This document shows positions 24,839 through 38,000 of a DNA stretch of 64,000 nt, in pieces (the first letter of the stretch is position 1; each line of letters begins with the position of its first letter). The DNA is from Pogostemon cablin. Its lineage: Eukaryota > Streptophyta > Magnoliopsida > Lamiales > Lamiaceae. The DNA lies in NCBI GenBank assembly GCA_023678885.1, contig CM042970.1, positions 1,714,355 through 1,778,354 on the forward strand. The letters are read 5' to 3'. The notes under the pieces were generated by a model that did not search any database, was not told where the DNA came from, and was given only the letters and a program-made list of their open reading frames with translations. The translations under genes and the position numbers were made by a program.

Positions 24839-26739
24839 TATTAATTGATATCCTATATGACTAAAACTTGTGTGCCCCGAGGACACTGTGCGTCCAGATA
24901 CCCTTTATATTAAATGATATAACCTTTAGTATAAGAGCGTGCACCATTTATTTCCTGAAAAAAATTAATAAAAGTGTATGTTTTATCAAACAAAATAATT
25001 TACCCTTATATTAATTAAAGTTAAAACAAAAATTTGCACTTTCATATAAGGGAAATAAAATAATATAAATAACACCCTTTACAATAAAAAAAAAATACCA
25101 TTACCTAACACATTTTTACCATTTAGTTATAACAAAAATAACATAATACTCTTAAAATTAACCACTTTTTTTAATTTCCCTATCGAATAAGGCGTGAAAT
25201 CCTTTAAAGGCGAAGGGGTAGAGGGAGTGTGTTTTTATTATATAAATAAATAGAATAAAATAACATTAAAAATGAATTCCATTATTTATTTTATGTCAAA
25301 TTTAATGGAGTATTTATTTAATATTTTTAAATAAGAAATTATATAATATACGGAAAAAAAACTCATGTACCACGATTTTTTTCTTATGCATTTATTTATA
25401 TAATAATATAATTGTGTAAAATTTTATTTATTATTCATATTTTATAAATAAAAATTTGATTATATATATTATTATCTTTAGAAAAATTTTAATACTTTAA
25501 ATTTAAGATTAGAATAAAAAAACAAAAGTTTTTAATACATGCTTTAATTAATATTTCAAAGTAATTAATGATATATTAAATTGGATTCAACCAATAATAT
25601 ATCAACATTTGTGTTTTTAAAGTCAATATTTCATGAGAGAGTGCTACATATATATATTTTTTTAAATTATAAAAAGAAACTACTTGTCAATTATATATAT
25701 TAAGATTTAAAATAGGTAACCTCTCAATACACTTTATTATAAAATATAATTCTCATTTTATACACATAACTTATTTTATTATTTATTTATTGTTTAAAAA
25801 TAATAATTATTGTTTATTTATTAATAAAAATACATTTACTATTACTTTTCTATGAAAAACTTAATGAAATTGATTTAAAAATTGAGAGAGTAAGAAAATA
25901 TGGTAAATACTTGTGTTAGTCGGATCACACCGTACCTAAATTTATCAATTACTCTTTATTATATAAAAATACTTTTTAAAAATATGAATTATTACCGATT
26001 AGAATGAAAATTATCACTCCTAAATTCTTGCCTCGAATATTATTAATATATCAAAAACTATTGTTTAGAGCGGTGCATAATTAATTAATCTTTTAAATAA
26101 AAAATATTACTTTATAAATTCTAATATGTTGTGATTTTTATATTTAGGTTGAGCCGAATTTAATGAGTAATATTTTTTATTCTAAAAATAATTATTTTCT
26201 CTTTAATAAGTAATTTCTTATATTAATTTTATAAAAAAAAATTATGGTGAACCGGTTCATACAAAAAGCCATAGGTGTAGTAGGGTAAGACAAAGGGCGC
26301 AGGTGGGGCCGTGGTGGTCCACATAAGGCCGTTGTAGTCTGAGAAAGAGTGAAGAATTTGGCAACAATTTAAAATGAATATGGACGGGAGAGTGGTCAAT
26401 TGCGTTGGGTACAACTCTCCGAGGCTGAGGGAGGGTGTTGGACAGGATAGGCTAATTGGGTGGGCCAGAGTAGGGTAGGGTGAGGGAGTGGCTGACGTGT
26501 GCTGACACGACTCTCCTGCATGCCACCCTTACATTTGGCATGACCCTTCTACATTATTCGGGCAATATTCATTTACGAAATTTAAATATAGGTTTTGATT
26601 TTCAAAACTCATGTTCAGATTTTTAAAATTATCCTATACACACTTGAATTTTATTGTCTATTAAAAAAATATGTGGCAAATTAATGCAATAATTATCAAT
26701 TAATTATTTAAATAAATAAATTCCTAAAATAAATTAGTG
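24839..26739. other. AT-rich intergenic DNA
   Basis: No gene found. The segment GACTAAAACTTGTGTGCCCC near 24860 is related to the tandem repeat at 52702. A GC-richer island at 26260-26530 has no recognisable product. Confidence 0.4.
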
Positions 26740-27760
26740 AATAATTGATAATTGAGACAGATCCAGTCAATAAGTCAAATAACGTAGAATTAGGTCAAAT
26801 CAAGGATCAACCAATCAAACTGTATTATACATGGAAAGGCCCAAGCCCACAGAATCAGATCGATTCAGGTCAAATCAGACCAATCAAATTGCGAGTTATT
26901 TATGGGACATCCTCACCCTTCACCTATATAAGAAGCCCTCCTCCATTGATCCCAAATACACGAAAATATCTGAAGACGCAGACGCTTCTGAAGAGATTAA
27001 GAATACGAGCAGTGCTCCCTTGAGATCTTCAAGCATCTTCAAGTCAAGAACAAACTCCAATTAGAGATCAAGGTGCTAAGCCCCCGATCCGGCATTCTTC
27101 CAGTCATCCGCCTCAGATCAGAGATCAAGGTGTCAAGTCCCTCCGATCCGACGTTCTTCCAGCCATCCGTCTCCGATCAGAGATCAAGGTGCTAAGTCCC
27201 TCCGATCCGGCATTCTTCCAGCCATCTGCCTCCAATCAGAGATTAAGGTGTCAAGCCCCTCCGATCTGGCGTTATTCCAGCCAACCGCCTCCGATCAGAG
27301 ATAAAGGTGTCAAGCCCTTCCGATCCGGCATTCTTCAAGTCAAGACTTTCTCCATAGAAATCTCTCCAGTCAACGTTCAATCCGAACAAAGGCTCAACGA
27401 CTCCGGATCAACGTCACAAGACTACACATCCGATCTCGGACAAGCTTCAACCGAAGATTCGGCTCAACATACATGCTGTCAATACAGTCAACACACAAGC
27501 TGTTAACACAATCAATACACACTCTAGTTAAAGTCAAGTCAACAAGTCAAAGTCAAGACCAAATTGGTTCGAGAGAAGAATGAAAAGATTGATTGAGATT
27601 GTAACCCATTTACAAATCTTTCAAATTAAATATATCTGAAATTATCTTTGTACTCCAATTTGTATTTATTTCATCATAAATACAAAATTTGTTGTTACAC
27701 ATACCTATATATATCTACTACATTATCTCTCATCAATTAATACACTTTATCTCTTTATCT
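26740..27760 (+). mobile_element. LTR-like segment, boundaries uncertain
   Basis: The segment differs in composition from its AT-rich surroundings. It has a TATA box (CTATATAAGAAGCC near 26924), a downstream GA/CT-rich leader and a long AT-rich tail, as in the LTR of a Ty3/gypsy-type element. It contains a 59-bp tandem repeat. I found no convincing TG...CA pair with TSD, so it may be truncated. Short frames here (77-105 residues) have no family likeness. Confidence 0.4.
27063..27343. repeat. 59-bp tandem repeat, about 4.8 copies
   Basis: Units start at 27063, 27120, 27179, 27238 and 27297, each beginning AGAGATCAAGGTG (last two variant) and containing TCCGATCCGGC and TTCTTCCAGCCATC. Period 57-59 bp. 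Confidence 0.9.
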
Positions 27761-28881
27761 CTCCTCTCTCATTTAACTTTTTAAATAAATTAGTACATTT
27801 ATTTGACATAAAGTTAAAACATATCTACTCAAAACCCAAAACAAATATAGAACACACTATTCATGATTTTCATACCCCACATAACCCCAAACCAAACATC
27901 ACCTTAAGGATTTTGTTAGACTGTCCCCATCCACAACCTTACAACAACCCAACTCAACAATATAATATTCATTTTTCTCTCATCCACATATACAACCTAC
28001 AACCCAATCCAATTTTAATTTTTTTATACTCCATCAACAACCCAATTCAACTACCTTTTTAATAAAAGATTATTTTTTCTCTTATTTACATATTATTATT
28101 TAAAATTTTTTTAATTATATTTAAAATTAAAATAATATCATATTTTAGAAAATATTTTAATTTCGCAATTAAAATAAGAAGATGATTTTGAAAAAAAAAA
28201 GATACGAATACAATAACTAAATTAAAATTACAATAATTATATAAAAATTATATTAATAAAATACCAAAATAAAAATATATGTTATTGAGATAAAAAAATA
28301 TATATATATATACTCCATACATTATATAAAAATTATATTTTTATTGTGATCCAAAATATATCAATATTAAACTCTATTTATAGATTAAAAAAATTATGAA
28401 TTTTAATTATTTATATTACATAAAATTAAATTAAGTATATATAATATATCAAAGATTTAAATTAGATACCCAAAAATTAAGTATAATCAATTACATTTTG
28501 CCACTTGTCAATCATACAAAGGACAATATAGGTTGTGGCATGGGTTGCAGGCTGTCTCCTTCATCCAACCGGTTGTTCTCTTATTTTTATTTTCAATTTT
28601 TTTTATTCTTGTAATTTGTCTTATTATCACGACCCCTCTCAACCATTTGTTGATTGGGATAGTCTTACCTTAATTAATGTAATACTCCTCTTAACTATGC
28701 GTTAAAGGATTTTGTGAATAAAATGGTTACACTATTTGTATGATTAACGCGTAGAGAACTTTAGGGTATATTTCATTTTTAGAGTGTAGTTTTTCTTTTC
28801 AATATGTATTATTCATCAAACGATATAACATGAAAAACGTCACATTAAAATGACAAAGGAAATCTAAATTGGGAGGAGATA
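27761..28881. other. AT-rich intergenic DNA
   Basis: No gene or bounded element recognised. Confidence 0.45.
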
Positions 28882-29103
28882 CTCCCCCTGTCCAATCCAT
28901 ATATGATTTTTACTTTTTGCACGTATATTAAGAAATATTATTATTTAATGTGTAGTGTGTAGTTGTATTAGCGAGAGAGTATGAGCTATATTTTGATTGT
29001 ATTAGTGGGTGTATATATCTCATTTGTGTGAAAAAAAGAAATGAGACTCTTTGAGTGGTAAACTCAAAATGGAAAAAAAAAACACTTTTGAAAGGACGGA
29101 GGG
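28882..29103. mobile_element. Stowaway-type MITE, 222 bp
   Basis: Tips CTCCCCCTGTCC and GGACGGAGGG are inverted repeats with TA on both sides. Confidence 0.78.
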
Positions 29104-29152
29104 TATATTGTTTTTATACTCCATAACGTTTCTATAATTAGATGATGACATA

Positions 29153-29349
29153 CTCCCTCAATTATATTTTAATAGTTATATTTGTTTTTTGTTAGGAGAT
29201 TAGAGAATATGATATTTTAAGTATTGTGTGAGAGTTGTTTTGTGTATGTCACATTTATTTAAAAATAAATACTCCACCGTCTATGAGAAATATATACACA
29301 TTTACTCCTTAATTGAAAATATGTAATAATTGAAATAAGATAGGGAATG
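29153..29349. mobile_element. Probable diverged Stowaway MITE, 197 bp
   Basis: Left tip CTCCCTCAATTATATTTTAA and right tip AATAAGATAGGGAATG, flanked by TA. The ends are weakly matched. Confidence 0.45.
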
Positions 29350-29876
29350 TATATTATTTAAAAAAAAATCGTGGAGTATTTGACTTAATTAAATTAGTAT
29401 GTACTTAATTAATTATTTAATCAACTCTTAAAACTTATTATAACAACAGTAAAGACAACATACAAATACACAAATATTAAAGAAAGTAAACTTGTATTCC
29501 ACGTGACGACATTTAAATCAGCCTTAACATTTAGAGCTCAAATTATTACCATAAAATGGTGTTTGATGTTATGAACATTTTATAGAAAACTTAAAGCTCT
29601 TAAAGTACATTTGGTATTTGTACCCAAAAATGAGCGTTTAAAAAAGAAGTGTAAGTTTGTATGATATTTTACCAAGCTTAAATAGCCATTATTTGCATAA
29701 ATAGTTTTATCTTTTTAATCTCACCAAATATTTAATAGAATTAATATTATGTTGTATCTCATGTAAATATTAGGTTTGAATAAATTTTGATAAATTTAAT
29801 AAAAAATAACGTCGCAACTTCATACATATAGATTATATCATTAAATTATGAAAAAAAAAGTATGATAAAAACTCTT

Positions 29877-30104
29877 TGGGTAGGTCCTGTGTGAAATCAT
29901 CTCATGTGAGACTATTTTACACTTTTTAAAATACTTATCACTTTCGCTATAAAATATTATCACTTTTCATTTATACTATAAATTGTTCATGAAATAATAT
30001 TATCACTTTTCATTAATTCAATATCACATTTAGTTATAAAAATTATTACTTTTCACCCGTCTTACGTAAGCCCTTACGTGAGGTGGTCTCACACATGTTT
30101 TGTC
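29877..30104. mobile_element. Mutator-type MITE, copy A (228 bp)
   Basis: Inverted ends share (C/A)ATGTGTGAGACCACCTCACGT on the right and CTGTGTGAAATCATCTCATG on the left. Direct repeats AAACTCTT at 29869-29876 and 30105-30112 flank it (8 bp, 9 with one mismatch). The core carries repeated TATCACTTTT. It is related to copy B at 30660. Confidence 0.7.
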
Positions 30105-30659
30105 AAACTCTTAATAAATAACAACGTATATAATTAATCCTAAACCTCAAAATGTATATAATTAATCATAAACTTCAAAATTAAAATGATAAAATAACAT
30201 CTGAATACATAAAAAATATTGAATTCGAAAAATATTGATTTATTTGAGAAAAATGCTAGTGTGCAATTGATATATTTTACACCATTTTAAAGAGATTATT
30301 TTTTAAAATATCGAGATTTACTCAAATAAAAAAAATTTCTTTATTATTTTAATAAAGGAAAAGACTTGAGTGAGTCCGTCTCCCGGATACTAATGTGAGA
30401 CAAATCATCCATTAACCCATTAACCATATTTTTAAGGGTTATGTTGGGTTGTTAAATATGAAAACTTAAAAATTAAGCATCAAGCTTCCACGATGCTTAG
30501 CGAAAGGCGGCTTATTTGATATTCGGTAATCTTCCAGTAAGTGGAAGAATGCTAAAAATTACTCCATCAACTATATTTTTTTTTTATTTTTTCATTTTCT
30601 TCTTTATTTTTTTATTATTTAAAATTTTAATAATTAAAAAGAATTATCCATTTAATTAT

Positions 30660-30894
30660 GAATAAGTCTTGCGTGATCGTCTCACGTTAAATCATTTTAT
30701 ATGTTTAAAAATTGTTATCACTCTCGTTATAAAACATATAAAATATTATCACTTTTCAATTATATTATAACTTGTTCATAAAATAACATTATCACTTTTC
30801 ATTAATTTAGTATCACTTTTCAATATAGGAGCTATCACTTTCTGATCGTCTCACGTAAGTCCTTACGTGAGATGGTCTCACACAAGTCTTTGTC
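30660..30894. mobile_element. Mutator-type MITE, copy B (235 bp)
   Basis: Perfect 9-bp TSD TTTAATTAT at 30651-30659 and 30895-30903. The inverted ends pair AAGTCTTGCGTGATCGTCTC with GACTTGTGTGAGACCATCTC. The 9-bp TSD points to the Mutator superfamily. It shares its core with copy A. Confidence 0.8.
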
Positions 30895-30909
30895 TTTAAT
30901 TATTATAAA

Positions 30910-31235
30910 TTTAAAAAAAGTGATACCCAATAGATATAAAGTAATACCGATGCAGTAAATTATTTCATGAACAATTTATAATATTAATAAAAGTGATTAC
31001 ATTTTAATTGAAAAGTGATGACATCTCAAATGAAAAGTGATAACTAATTAAGAAAATGTATTTCACAAATAATTTATCGGAATAAAAAGTGATAATATGC
31101 TTAAGAAAAAGTGATACGTAAAAAAAGTGATAATCACTTAATTAAATTATTTTATGAACAATTCATAAAATAAATAAAAAGTGATAATATTTATAAAATA
31201 AAGTGATATCTAATTAAAATAAAGTGATAATAAAA
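30910..31235. repeat. Array of about ten AAAGTGATA motifs
   Basis: AAAGTGATA or AAAGTGATG recurs about ten times in 320 bp of AT-rich DNA. The reverse complement TATCACTTT is the recurring phrase in the cores of the two adjacent MITEs, so this may be the inverted remnant of a related element. Confidence 0.6.
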
Positions 31236-31780
31236 TAGTTGAATTATTTAATGAAGAATTAAATAATAATAATAATAAATAAATAAATAATATATGGAAT
31301 AATATACTAGTATTTTTTTTGTCAAAAGTAAAAAAATAAAATTAATTTAAGATAATTTTGCACAACAGCTCCCCGAATTTGGAAGTTTAGTAGATTATTA
31401 ATTAGTGAAAGCCAAACATAGCCCTTCTTTTTTATTAATCTATTTTTAATTTAATATAAAATATATTTATTTAGATTAATGGATGATCTCGTGAGACGAT
31501 ATCGCACAATACCTACCCTTTAATAAATAACTTCATTATACTTAAAAATAATCTCGATTCTAGTAGAATCGGTTACATACTACTTTTTGAGTTATTTTAT
31601 ATAACTAGAAAGAATAGGTTAATGAAGTATAAAAATACTCAGCATGGCGAGGTTATAATAAAAAATTAATAGCAAAAATTAAATAATTAGGGAGGGTCGA
31701 AATCAATATCATTCTACAATTAAGTCTACAACCCCATCAATATCACACATACTAATCTCCGCAAACCACGCACTTCCACT
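31236..31780. other. Intergenic DNA upstream of the BRUTUS gene
   Basis: AT-rich. A GATCTCGTGAGACGATATCGCAC phrase near 31480 resembles one end of the MITEs above. No gene. Confidence 0.4.
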
Positions 31781-31787
31781 TTGTTCT

Positions 31788-31867
31788 CACGTGTCGATGG
31801 CTGACGTGTACCAATAACGCCATGTCACCCGTCATTGAATCTCCCAGCCACGTGTCCACCTATAAAT
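31788..31867 (+). promoter_or_regulatory. Core promoter of BRUTUS gene: two G-boxes and TATA
   Basis: Perfect G-boxes CACGTG lie at 31788-31793 and 31849-31854, with an extra GACGTGT at 31803-31809. A TATA box (TATAAAT, 31861-31867) follows, 164 bp before the start codon. In Arabidopsis, BTS is iron-deficiency-inducible through bHLH factors, so the G-boxes are plausible binding sites. This is inferred from position only. Confidence 0.6.
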
Positions 31868-32030
31868 TGCCTTCCCCATTATCCGTTAAAATTAATTTCT
31901 CACTTCATTTCTTCGCAGGTAAAATTTAGGAACAAATTTTCCTAGAGAGAGAAAATTCTTCCCCACAACGCCACAAGGAGAAAATTCCCAAACACAATCT
32001 CGATTTTTCTTTCGGTGTATGTATGAGTTG

Positions 32031-35000
32031 ATGGCGACGCCGGGCATACAGAACGGTGCCGTTTCAGTGATGGCCGCCGCGCCGACTGTCGCTCCAGTAG
32101 ATCAGAATGGCCACTCGGCGGCGGCGCTGAGGAATTCTTCGCCGATTAGGATCTTTTTGTTTTTCCATAAGGCAATTCGGGCGGAGCTTGATGGGCTTCA
32201 TCGGACTGCCTTGGCTTTGGCCACGAATAGAAGCGGTGGAGACATTAAACAGCTTATGGAGAAGTGCCATTTCTTAAGGTCGATTTACAAGCACCATTGC
32301 AATGCCGAAGATGAGGTTTGTTTCTTTCGGATTCTTTGTTGCGGGTCAGAATTGGATAGTATTTTTGTTGACTGAACTGTTCCTCCGCTGAATTTATACC
32401 GAATTATGTACTTTATTGATTTAATTAAGCCTGTCTTAGCATTTTGGCCTAAATTTCAGAGAATCTAGGTATATCTAATGCTCTCCCTTTTGAGCGAGTT
32501 TGCTTTTATTTTGCGCTACTTTTTTTCTGTTTCTTTTAATTTATTACTAATTTTATTTTATAGATTACTTACCTGCAGTTTTTGGTTCAATCGTGAACTC
32601 TTAGTACTGTGTGGTTCATTGTACTCAGTGTGTGTTTTGAGCTTAAGAGAGAGCGAGTGAGAGAGTTGCTGGAATTTTACCTTACCTTACAAGACAATGA
32701 ACCTCTATATGCTCTTGGACATGATTTTCTCGTGATTGCAAAATTCTATTTCAAGAAATGCGGTTAATGTTTGAGATTGAGTTGAAGATGTATTTTTGAG
32801 TACGAGTTGTATGTGCTGAACTTTGAAGGATATACTAGGCCTCTTCAAAGTAGAGAAGTATGCTTTTTCTAGTTTCACATTCTTGCTATACATGCCGGAA
32901 TATCTTTATAATGATGGAAAATATGTGGGTTTGTGATATTTTTCTTCTTCTTATTTTTTTTGGGTATGATCTTATCAAAAATATCTCTGAGGCCATTTTC
33001 TACGTATCCTATTAACCTTGATTTCCATATCTGTGTGAGTTCCTGGTGTTGTATATTTCTGTATTTATACCAACTAGGGATCTCACAAAAGTATTTTCCT
33101 TGTTCTCAGCTTTCTAATGGCTAGACATTTATGGCCTGATGAATTGGGAGTAGGCTATTGAATTTGATGAAGTACGCATTATTCTTGTCCAGAGTTCATA
33201 TTGTCCAAATCTGTATCTTTCAGGAATTATTTCTTTGTTGCTGTACTGCTTCATCTCTTTACCATATAAATATTTTCTCTCTTTAATTTTTTGCAACTAT
33301 CAACCCACTACTATGATTCTAAACATATATGTATGCCGGGAATGATCCAAGCTATTTGTACTAGGTTTATTGTATATCTGAGGAATTTATTAGATTTCGT
33401 CTAGTGACTTGAGTAGGAATCTCATTGACATAATGTGTGCCTTCAATTACTTAAATTATTTCATTCTCACTTCTCATTGTATGCTGTGATCATTATGAAA
33501 ATAGGCCTCTTGAAAGTCTGTTATATTATATTGACAGGTTATATTTCCTGCACTTGATATCCGTGTGAAAAATGTGGCACGGACTTATTCCCTTGAGCAT
33601 GAGGGTGAAAGTGTACTTTTCGACCAGCTATTCACATTGTTGGGAAATGATATGAAAAATGAAGAAAGCTACAAGAGGGAGTTGGCCTCTTGTACTGGAG
33701 CCCTTCAAACTTCAATCAGTCAGCACATGTCCAAGGAGGAGGAGCAGGTTTATTTTGATCTTTCTTGTTTATGTTTTTCTTATGAGAAATAGGATTATTG
33801 TTATCATAAAGCAGTATATTATAATTTATTTATTTATTTATTTTTATATCTGTTCTGGCTGCATATTAGTTACCTTTGCGCACAATCAACAGTTAATTCC
33901 AAATTATTGCTGTATATATGGTATAAGAATTTCTTCTCATCTTTCATCGTATGTGGAGTTGGATTTCAAATTGTTGTGTCAAACATATGATAGGCAAGGG
34001 TACTTTTTAGAAGTTGCTCATCCTACATAATTGGGCCAGCTCATTTAGTGCAGTAGAGAAACAATTAGAAATCATTATATGGCATAGAATATGCCATCAT
34101 TCAAATAATTTTTCCCTTGGCTTGAGCCATCTTCATCACAGGCTTTGAAAAGATGTATAATGTAGATAAAGCCATAAGTTGAGGCATGTTGGGAAGTATA
34201 TGTTGAATTTATAAAAATTTGGATTTTGTGATTTACTCGGTCTCAGAAAATTAAGCTACATAAAGAACATAATAGCCTCTTTTTTTATGTCATCTAAATT
34301 GGGCTAGGACCTCTAGGTATACCATCGCTAATATTTACACCTAGGAATCTGCATCTCCGATTCGTCTTTAATTTCTCTGGTTATACTTTCAAAACCTGTG
34401 TTCTCCATATATGTCCCTTTCATGTCTATCAAAGGATAAACATGAACAAATTGAAAGTGCATCTGAGTTAAAGTTTTGATTGGGTTGTCATGTTAGAAAA
34501 AGATGTATTTTACATCTCGGAAGGGGGGGAGGGTTATGAGATGGATGTATTAATATCATGTTACAGTTCTGGTGGTCCAAATCCAGGTAGAAAAGGTCTC
34601 ATCAGAGAAATTCATCCGTTTTCTACTTTTAGACTTTTAGTATGCATGAATATTAAGATTTTGGAATCAATGCCTGAATCATTTCTATTTCATGCATCAA
34701 TGACCTTTTTTGTCTTTGATGGTTTATTCAAGGCAACCTTGCTTTAAAACTAATGTATTGTTTTTCATCTGACAGGTGTTCCCCCTCCTCAATGAGAAGT
34801 TCTCATTTGAGGAGCAGGCATCATTAGTTTGGCAATTCTTCTGCAGTATTCCTGTTAATATGATGGCAGAGTTCTTGCCATGGCTTGCATCATCAATTTC
34901 TCCGGACGAAAGGCAGGATATGCGTAAATGCTTGCATAGAATAATCCCCGAGGAAAGGCTGCTTCAACAGGTTAGATACCCTGACTGAAATGCTTGCATA

Positions 35001-38000
35001 AACATGTTCTAGTCCTGTTCTGACGTGCTCTCTTGTCCTTAATTAAGATTATATTCAACTGGATGGATGGGGTGAAGATGAGCAACAAACGTAAACGCTG
35101 TGCAGATGATCCCAGACTATCTTGTGGCACTGTTAATCCACTGGAAAAAGGAGGTTGCTCTCATTCATCATCCTGGACCGCTAGAAAAGATATTCTACTG
35201 TCTGATTGTGATGCTATTGCTTCATTACCACCTGTGGATGACATATTGCATTGGCACAAGGCTATTGAAAAGGAGCTCAATGATATAGCTGAAGCAGCCC
35301 GAACTATAAAGTTAACTGGAAATTTCTCAAATTTATCTGCCTTTAATAGGAGGCTTCAATTTATAGCTGAAGTCTGTATTTTCCACAGGTATTTTTGTCA
35401 TAGTTTTGCGACCATAAATTGTGTATCCAATATTATTTTCTTATTCTTCATTTCTGGATGTTATGAGGATGACTTAAATTCATATTATGTTCTACAGCAT
35501 TGCTGAGGACAAAGTCGTATTCCCCGCAGTGGATGCAGAGATGTCTTTTGTAGAGGAGCACGCAGAAGAGGAGAGTGAATTTGACAAGTTCAGATGCTTG
35601 ATAGAAAGCATTGAAAGTGCCGGAGCCAGCTCATCTGCTGAATTTTATTCTGAATTATGCTCACAGGCTGATCATATAATGGAGACAATAAAGAAACATT
35701 TTCTGAATGAGGAAAAGGAGGTGCGTTGAATTGATCACTGCTAGGCTATTTCTGTCAGTGTATTTGTGCATGACTAGATGTACTTATATATTGATGTAAG
35801 AAATGTCAATACCTGGCATCAATCAAGCAATTCAAATTTGAATGATGTAAAGAATGTCCATCAATCAGTAGGGATGTTGGTTACTGCACCATGTTGTGGT
35901 CATCAGTGAATTGGTTTAACATATTCAAAGTCATATGTAACTTCATTTATACACTTCTGTATATCTCATTGGGTTGTGGATTTTAGGTTCTTCCACTTGC
36001 AAGGAAGCATTTCAGCCCTGAACGGCAGCGAGAACTTCTTTATCAGAGCTTGTGTGTGATGCCGCTGAGATTAATTGAATGTGTTCTACCCTGGTTGGTT
36101 GGATCAATGAGTGAAGAGGAAGCTCGATGTTTTCTCTATAACATGCATATGGCAGGTATATCTCAGACTTCTTTCTTAATCTTTTGGGTTCTGTAAATAT
36201 TCATTATTTGACCATGAGTTGATGGCTATCTAAGCATATTATTATTGCAGCTCCAGCATCAGATATTGCTTTGGTCACTTTGTTCTCTGGCTGGGCATGC
36301 AAAGGTTGTCCTAGCAGAATATGTTTGTATTCTAGTGCAAATGGTTGTTGTCCTGCTAAAGAGCTTAAAGAAGCGCAAGAGCACTCGGGCAGATCTTGTC
36401 GTAACTGTGCATGTGCAAATGCCTCTAATTCAACTTTTGCACAAGCATGTAATTGTGAGAAGACAGTTGATCAGGGGAACTCAGTTTCTATTGTTGAGAA
36501 TAATGCTGGCACTGCATCTGGGCTGGAATCTCCGAAATCTTCTAATCAGTCTTGTTGTGTACCTGGTCTAGGGGTGAATACCAATAGTCTGGGAATGAGT
36601 TCTCTCGCTGCAGCAAAATCTTTACGCTCATTATCCTTTGGTCAAAGTGCTCCTTCTCTGAACTCTAGTCTTTTCAACTGGGAGACAGATAATATTACCA
36701 GCGTCAGTGGCCATACAACACGGCCAATTGATAACATTTTTAAGTTTCACAAGGCAATTCGGAAAGATTTGGAATTTCTAGATATTGAGTCTGGTAAACT
36801 TGGTGATTGTGATGAAACTTTCCTGAGACAGTTTACTGGTAGATTTCGACTTCTATGGGGTTTGTACAGAGCTCATAGTAATGCAGAGGATGACATTGTA
36901 TTCCCTGCCTTAGAATCTAAGGAAACACTTCATAACGTGAGCCATTCTTATACCTTAGACCACAAACAGGAAGAGGAACTCTTTGAGGATATCTCATCTG
37001 CTCTTGCTGAGTTTACTCAATTGCATGAGAGAGTGAGTGCAAAGAATTTGACCACTAGTTTGGGGGAAAGACCACGTGCTGAGTGCTTGAAAAAGTATAA
37101 TGAATTGGCAACAAAAATTCAGGGCATGTGTAAATCCATTAAAGTAACTTTGGATCATCATGTACTGCGTGAAGAGGTTGAACTTTGGCCATTGTTTGAC
37201 AGACATTTTTCTGTTGAGGAGCAAGACAGACTTGTTGGCCGCATAATTGGAACAACAGGAGCAGAGGTTCTTCAATCCATGCTTCCTTGGGTAACATCTG
37301 CTCTTACTCAAGAAGAGCAAAATAAAATGATGGACACGTGGAAGCATGCGACAAAGAACACTATGTTCAGTGAGTGGCTTGATGAATGGTGGGGAGGGAC
37401 CCCAACAGCATCATCACAGGCATCCACATCTGAAAGTAATGTCTCACAAGGTACTTCTAACTAAATAATTAGTTTGTCAGCGCTTTTACACTATGATTTT
37501 ACTTGTTTCTGGTGAGAATTGTTACCAGTTTGCTTGCTGCTTCATAAGTGATATATATACTGTCTCAGAATACGATGTACATGACTCCGTAGACCAAAGT
37601 GAACAAACATTTAAGCCTGGGTGGAAAGATATATTTCGAATGAACCAAAATGAGCTTGAATCGGAGATAAGGAAGGTCTCTCGCGACTCCACTCTTGATC
37701 CAAGAAGAAAAGCATATCTAATCCAAAACCTGATGACCAGGTGCCACAATCTCACTATATATATATCTCTATATATATTTTATTTGCAATAATTTTCATA
37801 TTTGTTACTTTATTGTTTCTCTTGGAAATCTTCATATTGTTTAATGATGTCCAAGCATAATTAACTTATTCTGTGCTGCTACTCTTCAGTCGGTGGATAG
37901 CTTCTCAGCAGAAGTTCTCACAATCAAGAACGAGTAAAGCTGATGATGATAATGATTTACTTGGACATTCCCCATCATACCATGATCTTGAGAAAAAGAT

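Noticed and set aside
36994..37347. 117-residue frame on - across BRUTUS exon 7
   Set aside because: Antisense shadow of the third hemerythrin domain.
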